A stretch of DNA of 45,684 bases from Bacillota bacterium (GTDB lineage Bacteria; Bacillota; Sulfobacillia; RBS10-35; JAJYVN01). The notes below the pieces were generated by a model that had not been told where the DNA came from, did not search any database, and saw nothing but the letters and a program-made list of their open reading frames with translations. The stretch lies in the NCBI GenBank assembly GCA_021791815.1, contig JAJYVV010000009.1:1-45684 (forward strand), given 5' to 3'. Position numbers and translations under genes: made by a program. Below, in pieces: positions 33,442 through 41,957 of this stretch. How positions within the stretch are numbered: position 1 is the stretch's first letter; every line of letters begins with the position of its first letter.

Positions 33442-34320
33442 TCAGCCGTCCGCGAGCACGGCCGCCACCATGTGCCGGGCCATCGCCACAAAGGACGGGT
33501 TGGTGACCGCGTAGTACGGGATGATGACCAGCGCGATCGTCAACGCCCATCCGCGGCCGCGCAGCCACGTCGCCTCGTCCACCGCGACGGCGTTGCGGAA
33601 GGCCTCCCGCGCCCCCGCCGGCAGCACGCTCCAGGCGGGAATGAGATCGCAGGCCGGGTCCCCGACGCCGGCCGTGCCGAAGTCGAGCACCGCGGCAATC
33701 CGCCCGCCGGCCGTCAGGAGGTTGGTCGGGAGCAGGTCGCCGTGCGTCCAGACCGGTGGACCGGGCCAGGGTGGCGCATCCAGCGAGGCCCGCCACGACG
33801 CCGCGGCCGCGTCCACGTCCATCGTGCCGCGCAGGGCCGCCAGGGCCGCGCGGGTCTCGGCTTCCCGGCTTGAGAGCGGCGCGCCCCGGCCCGGCGGTCC
33901 GCCGGCGGGATCCAGCGCGTGGAGGGCGCCGAGGAACGCCGCGAGGTCGGCGGCCGCGCCGCGCCCGTCCGCGAGGCCCTGCGGGGGCACTGGCTCCCCG
34001 TCGAGCCAGCGGTATACCGCCCACGGCCACGGGTAGCCGTCGGATGGGCGCCCCTCGGCGAGGGGGACGGGGATGGGCAGGGGCAGGCGTGGCGCCAGGC
34101 GGGGAAGCCATGCGCGCTCCCGCTGCAGGTCGCGGACCGCCCCGGGGGTCCGGGGAAGCCGCACGCACATCTCCGCGCCCAGCCGGTAGATCGCGTTGAC
34201 CGTGCCGGGCGACCGGACGGGCGCTGTGGGGAGCCCCGCCCAGGTGGGGAATTGCTCGCGCAGGAGCCTCCGCACCAGCGCCGGGTCGATGTCCGCCTCG
34301 TCCGGATGCATTCGGGACAT
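33442..34320 (-). CDS. APH-family aminoglycoside/small-molecule phosphotransferase
   Basis: The 292-residue protein is an APH-type kinase. A PGTVNAIYRLG nucleotide loop and an AEMCVRLPR strand with a conserved Lys-equivalent position (here Arg) come first. The catalytic loop WTHGDLLPTNLL (about 190) and VLDFGTAGVGDPACDL (about 210) follow, with the magnesium-binding Asp. Such proteins phosphorylate aminoglycosides or, more often, sugars or choline; the replacement of the usual Lys in the first strand makes the antibiotic role doubtful. ATG 34320 has GGGAGGTG seven bases upstream, an excellent site. It starts upstream of the broken heparinase gene, and the spacer of about 130 bases holds no obvious terminator. 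Confidence 0.85.
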   Translation of the reverse strand: MSRMHPDEADIDPALVRRLLREQFPTWAGLPTAPVRSPGTVNAIYRLGAEMCVRLPRTPGAVRDLQRERAWLPRLAPRLPLPIPVPLAEGRPSDGYPWPWAVYRWLDGEPVPPQGLADGRGAAADLAAFLGALHALDPAGGPPGRGAPLSSREAETRAALAALRGTMDVDAAAASWRASLDAPPWPGPPVWTHGDLLPTNLLTAGGRIAAVLDFGTAGVGDPACDLIPAWSVLPAGAREAFRNAVAVDEATWLRGRGWALTIALVIIPYYAVTNPSFVAMARHMVAAVLADG

Positions 34321-35179
34321 GGGGCCGCACCTCCCGCATCGCGCTCGGCCTCGCGCATCGTCGCCACGCGGCCCGAGCTGCAACGCCTGGATGGTCTGCA
34401 GCCTGGGCCACCCCCTGCCGCTGCACGTCGGCAGTCGCCGGCGCGGGAGTCCCGGTCACGGAAGGTCGCCGGGAGCACAGCGCCGAGAAACCCCGGGGGA
34501 GTCGATGTTCACCAGTGCCTCGCTCCGGGCACCCATGGGCCATCCGCAAGCGGGGCCCGGTAACCAAAACGGCGTCCAGCCGTAGGCAGGGCTGCCGGTG
34601 CGCCGCGGAACGGCCGTTTCTCGGTGTGCGCTGCTCCTCATGGCCTCATGCGCCCGGTCGGGCCCCGGTGCCCCGCGGTTGACGTCCACGGCGGGCGCGG
34701 CGCCCATCCCGATCCGCCGGGCTCCGGACGCCTCTCGTTCCACGGTCGCCGGCCGCAGGGCGGCCACGAGGATGCGACCGGAGGTACGAACAGGCGGCGG
34801 ATGGGGCTGTTCGGAGGCCGCCCACGACGCCACGGCCATCAGCCGGCCCGACCCCGCCCGCAGTGGGCGCGCGAATGATATCTGGCCCCAAGTTGCCCCA
34901 GGTCCGTGTCCGCCAGCCACCTCAGCCTGCCACGCCTACGCCAGGGCGTGGCTCCGCTGTCTCGCGGATGCGTATCTCCCTCGCCACTCGGCCAAAGAGC
35001 CCGGACGCGTCCACCGCGCCCACGTCCTTCGCCCCCGCCGCCCTCGGCACCGTCACCGAATCCTCCCCCGGAACGCTTACAGACCTCAGGCCCGCGCTGT
35101 CCTCCTCATGGCCCCTGTCCCTCCGGGGTTGGCACGCAATCGCTTCTGCGCCAAGCCTATCACGGGGGCGGAGGCGAGC
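34321..35179. other. 859-base region without recognisable genes
   Basis: Open frames on both strands are long but have no family resemblance, no good start and inconsistent codon use, so I call no protein. The stretch 34870-35150 is somewhat less G-rich on one strand. The two TGCCCCA-like runs (about 34885-34900) resemble those near 38695, but I see no attachment site. The region serves as the upstream DNA of the riboswitch gene. Confidence 0.4.
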
Positions 35180-35208
35180 TTGCGGCCACCCGAGGCCCGT
35201 GCTACCCT
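35180..35208 (+). promoter_or_regulatory. Promoter for the c-di-AMP riboswitch and antiporter
   Basis: TTGCGG (35180-35185), 17-base spacer, TACCCT (35203-35208) with GTGC just before the -10. The distance to the riboswitch (about 27 bases) is right for a transcript starting near 35215. It is the best of the three similar promoters in the window because the RNA downstream is certain. Confidence 0.65.
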
Positions 35209-35234
35209 GTGCCCAACTGAATACGCGCCAGGCC

Positions 35235-35350
35235 GATCGCTGAGTCGCCGCCCTGCGGCGAGCGGGGGAACCCCCGATCCTTGGGGCTAATCCTCGAAAG
35301 AGGTAGGGGCAACGTTCGCTCCGAGCCCGTCAGCTAACCTCGTAAGCGTG
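35235..35350 (+). promoter_or_regulatory. Cyclic-di-AMP (ydaO/yuaA-class) riboswitch
   Basis: The aptamer is clear from conserved blocks in the right order. The 5' arm ATCGCTGA is followed by a CGCCGCCCTGCGGCG hairpin, AGCGGGGGAACC, a GGGGCTAATCC segment, the CCTCGAAAGAGG stem-loop with TAGGGG, and finally GAGCCCGTCAGCTAACC and CGTAAGCG, whose AGCG pairs with the first CGCT. These match the ydaO consensus. Members turn off K+ uptake, osmolyte or cell-wall genes when c-di-AMP is high. Here the downstream gene is a K+/H+-type antiporter. The expression platform probably lies in the 150 bases before the start codon. Confidence 0.95.
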
Positions 35351-35369
35351 GAACGATGGCGCCGCATGT

Positions 35370-35395
35370 CCCGCGGGCATGCCCTGCCCTGCGGG
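35370..35395 (+). terminator. Terminator-like hairpin in the riboswitch expression platform
   Basis: CCCGCGGGCA (35370-35379) pairs with TGCCC-T-GCGGG (35385-35395, one bulged T) over a five-base loop, about 20 bases after the aptamer. No U-run follows, so termination would be of the GC-rich type. A second small hairpin, CCCCC-GAG-GGGGG at 35481-35493, covers the ribosome-binding site and could act instead. Confidence 0.4.
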
Positions 35396-35499
35396 CCCAA
35401 CGCGACTCGTCTGTTGGCCGCGCGTCGTGGCGCACCGCGGCAGCGGAGACGCGATGGTCGGGCGCTCAGCGACGGCGATTCCCCCGAGGGGGGCTTGCT

Positions 35500-37665
35500 G
35501 TGTCGCTGTCGACGCCGGACCTGGTCCGCCTCCTGCTGCAGTTCGCCCTACTGCTGGGCCTCGCCCGCGCCCTGGGCGAAGTCGCGCGCCGCCTCGGTCA
35601 ACCCCAGGTCATCGGCGAACTCCTGGCCGGCGTCGTCCTCGGCCCCTCCCTTGTCGGCGGCGTCTTTCCGGGCGCGCTGGCTGCGCTGTTCCCCGCCGCC
35701 GGCAGCGAGGGGCTGCTGCTCCAGCTCGTGGCGCAGATCGGCGTGATCCTGCTTCTGTTGATGAGCGGACTGGAGGTCGACGTCGACCTGGTGCGCCGCA
35801 GGGCGCGTCCGGCCGTGCTCGTTGCCCTGGGCGGCGTCGTCGTGCCCTTTCTCTGCGGATACGGCTTCGCCTCGCTCCTGCCGGGGAGCCTCGCCGGCGC
35901 GGCCGCCCCCCGCCCCGCCTTCGCGCTCTTCGTGGCCACCGCCATGTCGATCTCGGCGATCCCGGTCATCGTCAAGATCCTCCTCGACATGGGCCTCATG
36001 CGCCGGGACGTCGGTCAGTTGACCGTGGCCGCGGGTGTGCTCAACGACGCCACGGGCTGGTTCCTCCTGGCGATGGTCTCCGGGGTCGCGGCGGCCCGGG
36101 CGCTGCCGCTCACCTCCCTGGCGTTCTCGTTCTTCGGCCTACTCGCCTTCGCGGCGTTCTGTTTCACGTGGGGATACCGCCTGCTGCGGTGGCTGGTCAC
36201 CTGGGTCGACGACCGCGTCGGCGGAGAGAGCGCGGCGCTGTCGGCCGTGCTGGTCGCGGGGCTCGTGGGCGCGGCCGCGACGGAGGCCCTGCACCTGGAA
36301 GCCTTCCTGGGGGCATTCGTGGTCGGCGTCCAGCTCTCGCGTATTGAGCGTGTCGGGCGGGCGGCGCGCGCCAAACTTCAGGCGCTGACCCTGGCGGTGT
36401 TCGCGCCGGTGTTCTTCGCCAGCGCCGGTCTGCGGGTGGACATCCCCACCATCGTCACGCCCATGCTGGCCCTCGTCACCCTGGTCCTGGTCGCCGTCGC
36501 CTGCGCCGGCAAGTTTGCCGGCACGTACGCCGGCGCCCGGCTCGCCGGGCTGGGGCACTGGATGTCCGTGGCGCTCGGGTCAGGCATGAACGCCCGTGGC
36601 GCCGTCGAGAGCATCGTGGCCACCGTTGGGCTGCAGATGGGCGTCCTCGGCGTGCCGATGTATTCGATGATCATCGTGATGGCGGTCGCCACGTCGGTCA
36701 TCGCTCCGCCCCTGTTGCGCTGGTCGCTGCGCCGCGCGCCCCCGGACCCCGCCGAGGAGGACCGCCTGCGCCGGGAGGCATGGCAGGCGCGCAGCTTCCT
36801 TCAAGGACTGCGGCGCATGCTGGTGCCCGTGCGGGACGGCCGGTATGCCCTCGTGGCGGCGGAGGTTGTGGGGCACCTGGCGGACGGGCGGCAGGTGGAG
36901 GCGGTGGCGATGCGGGTCCGGGTCCCGCCCGCTCCCGAAGGGGACCCCCTGCCCCTCCCGGAGTTCCGAAACGGCCGAGTCGCGTGGTCGCGCCGCGAGA
37001 TCGATGACCCCCGCGGGGTGACCGCAGCGGTGCTGGCGGAGGCCGCGCGGGGCTACGACTTGGTCGTGGTTGGCGCCTCAGACGACCGTCGGGCGGTCGG
37101 ACTCTTCGGCCCGGTGGCCGACGCCCTGGTGCGCGCCTCCCCCTGCAGCGTGCTCGTGCTGCGGGCGCCAGAGTGGCGCGGCGGCGTTGGAAGCATCGGG
37201 CGCATTCTGGTACCGACCACCGGGACGCGCGCGGACCTCCACGTTGCGGAATTCGCGGTGGCCCTCGCGCGCGGGGCTGGCGCCGAGGTGGTCGCGCTCC
37301 ATGTCGTGGAGAATCGCGCCCTGACGTCGCCCTTCGGGGGGCGCGCCGAGGCCGACCTCGGGATCGGGATGGAGATCGGCCGGCACGCGACGCGGGAGGT
37401 GGCGAACCTGGGCGAATTCCTGGGGGTGCGCGTCGCTGGGGCGGTGCGCACGGGGTCGGGGCGGGGCGCCGGCGCCGAAATCGTCCACTTCGCCACGGCC
37501 GGCGGATGCGACCTGATCCTGCTCGCCGGCGAGCCCCGGCCCATGGGTCCAGCCCTGCACTGCGGACGCACGGTCGCGGAGGTGGTGCGGACGGCCCGCT
37601 GCCCCGTGGCCGTCCTCATCGACGAGCCGGGACGCCCTCTCCTTCCCGAACCCTCGGGGGCCTGA
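35500..37665 (+). CDS. CPA2-type cation/proton antiporter with tandem universal-stress domains
   Basis: A 721-residue protein. Residues 5-395 form 12-13 membrane helices of the Na+/K+:H+ exchanger fold (LGQPQVIGELLAGVVLGPSL; ISAIPVIVKILLDMG; AAGVLNDATGWFLL). The conserved Asp of the ND pair (LNDATGW) is the proton/cation site. A soluble part follows. The region about 420-560 is a degenerate universal-stress-like domain (YDLVVVGASDDRRAVGLFGPVADALVRASPCSVLVL), and about 565-710 is a second one (GRILVPTTGTRADLHVAEFA, ending CDLILLAGEP and VVRTARCPVAVLID). Start GTG 35500 has GAGGGGGGC six bases upstream. The riboswitch upstream implies regulation by c-di-AMP and K+ homeostasis; the ion cannot be told from sequence. 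Confidence 0.93.
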   Translation: MSLSTPDLVRLLLQFALLLGLARALGEVARRLGQPQVIGELLAGVVLGPSLVGGVFPGALAALFPAAGSEGLLLQLVAQIGVILLLLMSGLEVDVDLVRRRARPAVLVALGGVVVPFLCGYGFASLLPGSLAGAAAPRPAFALFVATAMSISAIPVIVKILLDMGLMRRDVGQLTVAAGVLNDATGWFLLAMVSGVAAARALPLTSLAFSFFGLLAFAAFCFTWGYRLLRWLVTWVDDRVGGESAALSAVLVAGLVGAAATEALHLEAFLGAFVVGVQLSRIERVGRAARAKLQALTLAVFAPVFFASAGLRVDIPTIVTPMLALVTLVLVAVACAGKFAGTYAGARLAGLGHWMSVALGSGMNARGAVESIVATVGLQMGVLGVPMYSMIIVMAVATSVIAPPLLRWSLRRAPPDPAEEDRLRREAWQARSFLQGLRRMLVPVRDGRYALVAAEVVGHLADGRQVEAVAMRVRVPPAPEGDPLPLPEFRNGRVAWSRREIDDPRGVTAAVLAEAARGYDLVVVGASDDRRAVGLFGPVADALVRASPCSVLVLRAPEWRGGVGSIGRILVPTTGTRADLHVAEFAVALARGAGAEVVALHVVENRALTSPFGGRAEADLGIGMEIGRHATREVANLGEFLGVRVAGAVRTGSGRGAGAEIVHFATAGGCDLILLAGEPRPMGPALHCGRTVAEVVRTARCPVAVLIDEPGRPLLPEPSGA

Positions 37666-37954
37666 GCCCGGTGCGCGTCCGCCACCGTGTCCGCGGGAAG
37701 GACCGCGTCCTCCTGAGTCGGCCCCGACAACCCGGCGCCTGCTGGGGGGCGAGGGACGGGGCTCGGCGGGTCCCGAGGGTCTGCTCGGAGCGGGGGCGTG
37801 CGGCGGGGATCCGGAGATCATCCGCATGGCGATCGAGCTCGTGGACGGGCCCCGGGACGACCCGCGCTCGTTCGGGATGCTGGAGCAGCCGCTGCGGATC
37901 TGCAACCGCGGCACGGGGCCATGGGCGAACCATGCCTGGGACCGCGGCACGTAC

Positions 37955-38428
37955 CTCACGTACTTCGGACTGGTGCTGAAGGTGGGTTCGGCGTTGCAGG
38001 GGTATCTGGAATTCCCGCATGCCGCCAAAGTGTTTCGCATCCGTCGTGAGACCAGCAAGATCAAGGCCGGGAAGGTCACCGCAGACACCGCATACGGCGC
38101 GAACAGCCTGACTGCCGAGAAGTCCAAGCCATAGCGACTGTGCGCCCTGGTCCGCAATCATTGGCACATCGAGACCACAGTGCACTACGTGCGTGACGTG
38201 ACCTATGGTAAGGACGCGAGTCAGGTGCGCACGGCCGACGGGCCGCGCGCCATGGCCACCCTGCGCAACCTCGCCATCGCGCTGATCCGCCGCAAGGGCT
38301 GGTCCGGCATCCCCAAGGGCAACCGCCGCCAAGCCGCCCGACGGCACGAGGTCCTGGCCCTGCTGGGAGTCTGCACCTCCCGCCCGCACCCCCTGCGTCC
38401 GTCGTCCCTGGCCGGCCGCTCGCCGTAG
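37955..38428 (+). mobile_element. Transposase remnant (IS4-superfamily/ISAs1-like C-terminal part)
   Basis: The frame reads YLTYFGLVLKVGSALQGYLE, PHAAKVFRIRRETSKIKAGK and VTADTAYGANSLTAEKSKP, then an in-frame TAG (38132-38134). It resumes without a shift as RLCALVRNHWHIETTVHYVR, DVTYGKDASQVRTADGPRAM and ATLRNLAIALIRRKG, to a stop at 38428. This is the C-terminus of ISAs1-type transposases, which contain the 'HWxIExxLHYVRDVTFGEDxSQVR' motif with the catalytic Glu. The N-terminal half and terminal inverted repeats are missing, so the element is dead. The 289 bases before it hold no recognised gene. It is about 420 bases from tRNA-Leu. Confidence 0.8.
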
Positions 38429-38791
38429 CGCGTCGCCGGCCCGCCGTCTCCCCCAGCTCACGCGTCCCCGGGCTCACACCGGGTCGCTTGCCCCTGCCCC
38501 CCCAGTCGTCTCTGACGCCATACCCTGCCCACCTTGGCTTCGCATGCCCGGCCGGCCTCTCGCCCCTCCGCACGACTTTGCCGTGACCCCGGAGCCCGTG
38601 CCGCTGGGCAGGGCTATGTGCCCCGTTCCGGCCGGACGTGCCCGGAACCCTCACGGCCCGTGGACTTCCAAGCACAGGCCGTGGGCCCCGCAGTGTGCCC
38701 CGATTGTGCCCCGACCATGTACGGACACCCACGGACACCCACGGACGGGCAGGGAAAGCCCTTCACGCGCAACGAGTGGCAGGGAACGGAG
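38429..38791. other. Spacer between transposase remnant and tRNA-Leu terminator
   Basis: No protein is recognisable. It holds a tandem of TGTGCCCCG units (about 38694-38713) and the ACGGACACCC repeat (38721-38746), which look like degenerated flank DNA of mobile elements rather than an attachment site. Confidence 0.4.
38721..38746. repeat. Short tandem repeat, ten-base unit ACGGACACCC
   Basis: Two and a half copies of ACGGACACCC lie head to tail, 107 bases from the tRNA 3' end. The array is too small for a CRISPR or satellite. Confidence 0.7.
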
Positions 38792-38815
38792 GGAGCCCGC
38801 CTTCCGGCGGGCTCC
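38792..38815 (-). terminator. Perfect 10-bp hairpin downstream of tRNA-Leu
   Basis: GGAGCCCGCC and GGCGGGCTCC form a 10-bp stem with a TTCC loop, 38 bases after the tRNA 3' end. A T-run is missing on both sides; still, position and strength suggest the tRNA transcript ends here. Confidence 0.55.
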
Positions 38816-38852
38816 GCAGGGGTCGTGTGCTTGTTTGTCCTTGGAGATGTAG

Positions 38853-38936
38853 TGGTGCCGGGGGCGGGATTCGAACCCGCACGAGTCGCCCCATCCGATT
38901 TTGAGTCGGACGCGTCTGCCATTCCGCCACCCCGGC
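38853..38936 (-). tRNA. tRNA-Leu (anticodon CAA, reads UUG)
   Basis: Read on the minus strand, the RNA starts GCCGGGG and ends with the matching CCCCGGC, a discriminator A and an encoded CCA (38855-38853). The D-arm has GGCGGAATGGCAGAC. The anticodon loop is CTCAAAA within a TCCGA/TCGGA stem, giving anticodon CAA. A long variable arm typical of leucine tRNAs (TGGGGCGACTCGTG) and the T-arm GGTTCGAATCC follow. The 84-base length with CCA fits a class II tRNA. It is a frequent integration site for mobile elements, and a dead transposase lies 425 bases beyond its 3' end. Confidence 0.97.
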
Positions 38937-38959
38937 GGGTGCCGCGATACGTCCTGCCG

Positions 38960-38989
38960 AGGGTAGCACGCGGCCCGACGGCGCCGCAA
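38960..38989 (-). promoter_or_regulatory. Promoter of tRNA-Leu
   Basis: On the minus strand TTGCGG (38989-38984) and TACCCT (38965-38960) are 18 bases apart, the -10 preceded by GTGC. Transcription would start near 38953, 17 bases before the tRNA 5' end. It is the third copy of the promoter type seen at 2067 and 35180. Confidence 0.65.
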
Positions 38990-39349
38990 CGCACCCGTGG
39001 CCATCCTCCCCGCCCGGGGGCTGGGTCAGCGGGGCCCGCGCGATCCGGGGACGTCGGGCGGTGCCGAGGCGACCAGCGCCGGCTCCCGCGCCACGGGTGG
39101 CCAGAGACCTTGCGGGGCCGCGGGAGCGGGAGCCCCAGCCCGGCCGCGACGTTCTGCGGCCCGCTCCCGCCGCGGAGGGCGTACGCCAAGCGTTCCGCGG
39201 CCGGTCCCGGGCGACGGGCGTCGGCGCGCCAGGCGGCGACCGGAAGCCGGGCAACCAGGGGGCGGGCGGATGCCTCCCCTGCCTCGCCCGCCCTCGCGCG
39301 GCGAGGGCCGCCAGGTAGCCGGCGGTCGCGACGACCAGGTCTCCCAGCG

Positions 39350-40420
39350 CCCTCACCAAACCGCGCGACGACACCCGGGGCCACGGCAGGTCCGGCGCGG
39401 GCAGGGCCACGCCGATCCGCGCGTCGCGCCGGTGGGCCGCAAGGGGCGGCGCGCCCGGTGGAGGATGAGCATGGCGAACGCCGTCAGGATCATGAAGCCC
39501 GCGGCGACCGGGTGGTTGCGGGCAATCGAGGCCAGCATCAGGGCTGGAGCGCCGCGATCAGGAGGGTGGTCACGGACGGGGCCGGGCGGAGGCCGGCGAG
39601 CAGCCGCCGGCCTCCGTGCCGAGGACGGGCTGGACCGCCCGCCGGGTGCACGTCTCCACCGTCTCTCCCCGCAACACCGCCGCGGCGGTCAGGGGCACCC
39701 GGAGGGGACAGGAACCGCCGAGGAGGTGCGCCACGCGCACCGCGATCCCGGTGCGCAGCGCCGTGTATGCAACGAAGGGAGGGAGGGCGCGCGGTACCCG
39801 GCCCACAGGCCCCGCGATCCGCGGGCAGGGGCGTGGGCCGGAAGGGCGGGCACACGCTGCGCGAGGTCTCTCGCCCCTTCGATGCTGGGCGCCCATGCCG
39901 GATCCGGTGCCGCCCCGGTCTCGGCCGACAGCGCGAGCGCCGCGCAGAGGATGTCCCGCGACGACGGCGGGAGAGGGTCCGGGCGAGGAGGGGGTTCCGC
40001 CTGGATCCGGCCCGCGCACGCCGCGACGGCGTCCTCGACCGCCGCGGCCGCCTCCGGGCCGACCGGGCGGAGCAGCCAGCCGCGCATGCCGGTCGCCCAC
40101 GCGATCGCGTGGCCAACTGCCACGGCGGGCAGGCATTGGACGCGGCGGCGCGCGGATGCGGCCGACGAGGATGAACATGATGCCCGCCGGGAGGGGCACC
40201 CTCCGCATCCCCGTGACGAAGGTGGCCGCGGTGCGGAGGGCCCCGAGGGTGGCGGCCGTCAGCCACGACACGGACACCAGCGAGCCGGCGGCCAGGGCGA
40301 CCACCATGCCGGGACCGCTTCCGGCAGACCTGGCCGAGGAAGGCCCAGGAGCCGCCGCGCAGGTTGCCGCTCGCCCAGCCGATCCCGACAGCGGGCCGCG
40401 GTCACGTCCCCCGCACCGGC
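39350..40420 (-). pseudogene. Possible decayed membrane-protein gene, family unknown
   Basis: Minus-strand fragments in changing frames look protein-like. About 40395-40310 gives GWASGNLRGGSWAFLGQVC. About 40310-40165 gives GMVVALAAGSLVSVSWLTAA then LPAGIMFILVGRIR. About 40120-39760 gives MAVGHAIAWATGMRGWLLRP with an Ala/Glu-rich 100 residues. About 39770-39600 gives PPFVAYTALRTGIAVRVAHL. About 39535-39450 gives HPVAAGFMILTAFAMLILHR. Hydrophobic helices alternate with soluble loops, but I cannot name the family. At least four frame changes separate the pieces. Chance hydrophobic runs in GC-rich DNA are a real alternative. Confidence 0.3.
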
Positions 40421-40848
40421 CCGCGGCCGGTCGGCCTCGCCCGGCGCCTCCTCCGTCGCGCCGCGCCCACGCCGTGACCCGCCCTACCGCGACCCCGGTC
40501 CTCGCCGCTGGGGCTGGATCGGATGCCCCTTCCCCTTCCACCCCGCCTCCGCTGCCCGGTCCGGATCCTGCAGCTGCCCGCCCGGAACGTCGGGCGCCTG
40601 ATCCGCCACCCTGGACCGCCCCAGGCCCGGCGGCACGGTCGGCGCCTCCCTCCTCCAAGGTTCCGCCGCACCGGGCGCCGGGGCCCGCCGCCGCGCCATG
40701 ACCGCGTCCCTCCCCGCGGCCCTATCCTTCCCCAACCGGCGGCGTGGCATGGCCGGGCGGGCCGCCGGAAGCGGCCCGGTCAGGCCCGAGGGGATGGCGG
40801 GCGACAGGAGGGCCCCGGCATCCCCGGAGGCTCGCGCCCAGGGCAGAC
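40421..40848. other. 428 bases with no recognised gene
   Basis: Pro/Arg/Gly-rich frames on both strands show no family match. A plus-strand ATG frame from 40698 is not supported by a ribosome-binding site. Nothing regulatory is obvious. Confidence 0.4.
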
Positions 40849-41841
40849 TCAGCCCCGGCTGGCGGCGCCGGCTGCCGGGGAGGCCGCCCCGTCTCCCACC
40901 CTCGCGGCGCCCGAGGGCCGGCGGGCCGGGCCGCCCGCGGAACCCGGGACGGACGGCTCCGTGGCGCGCAGGGGGCTGTTGCCGCTGGGCGTGACGGCAC
41001 CCGCCGGCCCGGGGGTGGTCACGGATATGGGCGGCACGCCGCGCGGGGGCGTCCCGAGCTCCTGGGCACCGGCGATGGTCTGCAGAACGGCGCGGTAATC
41101 GGCATCGTAGAAGGCGATCCGGTCGGAGGCCGACTCCTTGGCGAGGCCGGAGAGTTGGGGCCCGTGATAGGTGAAGAGCTTGGCGACGAAGACGATGGCG
41201 GGGTCGGCGTTGGCCGACGGCAACTGCTGGAGGACTTCGAACCCGATGCGCCCGTCGCTGCGGACGCCCAGCCACACCTCGGCCTTGGCGAGTTCCGCGC
41301 TGCCGCCGGGGGTCGTCAACTGGCCCCGGTAGACCGTATAGGAGCCGGCGGGGGTCTGCATCGCGCCGAGCGAGCTGAGATGGCTGCGCATCGGGTTGGC
41401 GAACGGGACGCACGGACCGGTGACCCACGCGGCGCCATGATGCACCTGCAGCAGGTAGTTCTCCACCAGCGGCGGCCGGCCGGAACGCACGATGGCCTTC
41501 GGGAGCGGCTGGGCGGGTTGGCTCTCGATGTCGAGGCCCTGGGCGATCGTCGCCTGGGACTGCGGGACCAGGACACCGTCGGGCCCGAACTGCGGGCTGG
41601 CGCCCAGGGTCAGAACCGTCTCGTGCTGCATCCACGTGTCCGTCACGAAGAGTTGATCGGTCGGCGAGTCGGCGGCCGAACTGCGCACCACGGTGGACGT
41701 CATGCAGGCGCCGCCGGTGGCCCCCCGCACGATCGCCCGGTTCACGGACATGCCCGCGGACGTCTCCAGGCGGGTCACGAGGAGGCCGTCCACGACCACG
41801 GCCAGGGCGAGCGGCAGGAGCCACCAGCGAAAAACCGCCAC
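40849..41841 (-). CDS. Signal-anchored or secreted protein, unknown
   Basis: I do not recognise this 330-residue protein. It opens with a short basic start and one hydrophobic helix (WWLLPLALAVVVDGLLV), a signal anchor. Residues 45-260 form a mixed, beta-rich soluble domain with two prominent Cys (GACMTS and GPCVPF) that could pair. Phrases such as TPAGSYTVYRGQLTTPGG and RIGFEVLQQLPSAN suggest strands. Residues 275-330 are a low-complexity Pro/Gly/Ala tail. GTG 41841 has GGGAGGG immediately upstream, closer than usual. It follows the FtsH-like gene by 116 bases on the same strand, so an envelope role next to the protease is plausible but unproven. Confidence 0.7.
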   Translation of the reverse strand: MAVFRWWLLPLALAVVVDGLLVTRLETSAGMSVNRAIVRGATGGACMTSTVVRSSAADSPTDQLFVTDTWMQHETVLTLGASPQFGPDGVLVPQSQATIAQGLDIESQPAQPLPKAIVRSGRPPLVENYLLQVHHGAAWVTGPCVPFANPMRSHLSSLGAMQTPAGSYTVYRGQLTTPGGSAELAKAEVWLGVRSDGRIGFEVLQQLPSANADPAIVFVAKLFTYHGPQLSGLAKESASDRIAFYDADYRAVLQTIAGAQELGTPPRGVPPISVTTPGPAGAVTPSGNSPLRATEPSVPGSAGGPARRPSGAARVGDGAASPAAGAASRG

Positions 41842-41957
41842 GCCCTCCCGTCACCCCCCGGTCGCCCGCGCGAACCGCCGGTGGCGGCGGGGCGGTCGGC
41901 CGTCTGCCCCGCGTCCGGCCCGAACGAGCCGGGCCGCAGCCTCCCGGTCGTCGGCCC

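Noticed and set aside
33442-34320. Firm call as an antibiotic-resistance aminoglycoside phosphotransferase
   Set aside because: Only the general APH fold is visible; the family is dominated by non-resistance kinases and the first-strand Lys is replaced.
34598-35290. A 230-codon plus-strand frame before the riboswitch
   Set aside because: No family resemblance; it runs through the promoter and aptamer of the riboswitch, so it cannot be a normal gene.
38721-38746. Tandem repeat as a CRISPR array or phage attachment site
   Set aside because: Only two and a half ten-base copies without spacers, and no duplicate of tRNA sequence is visible nearby.
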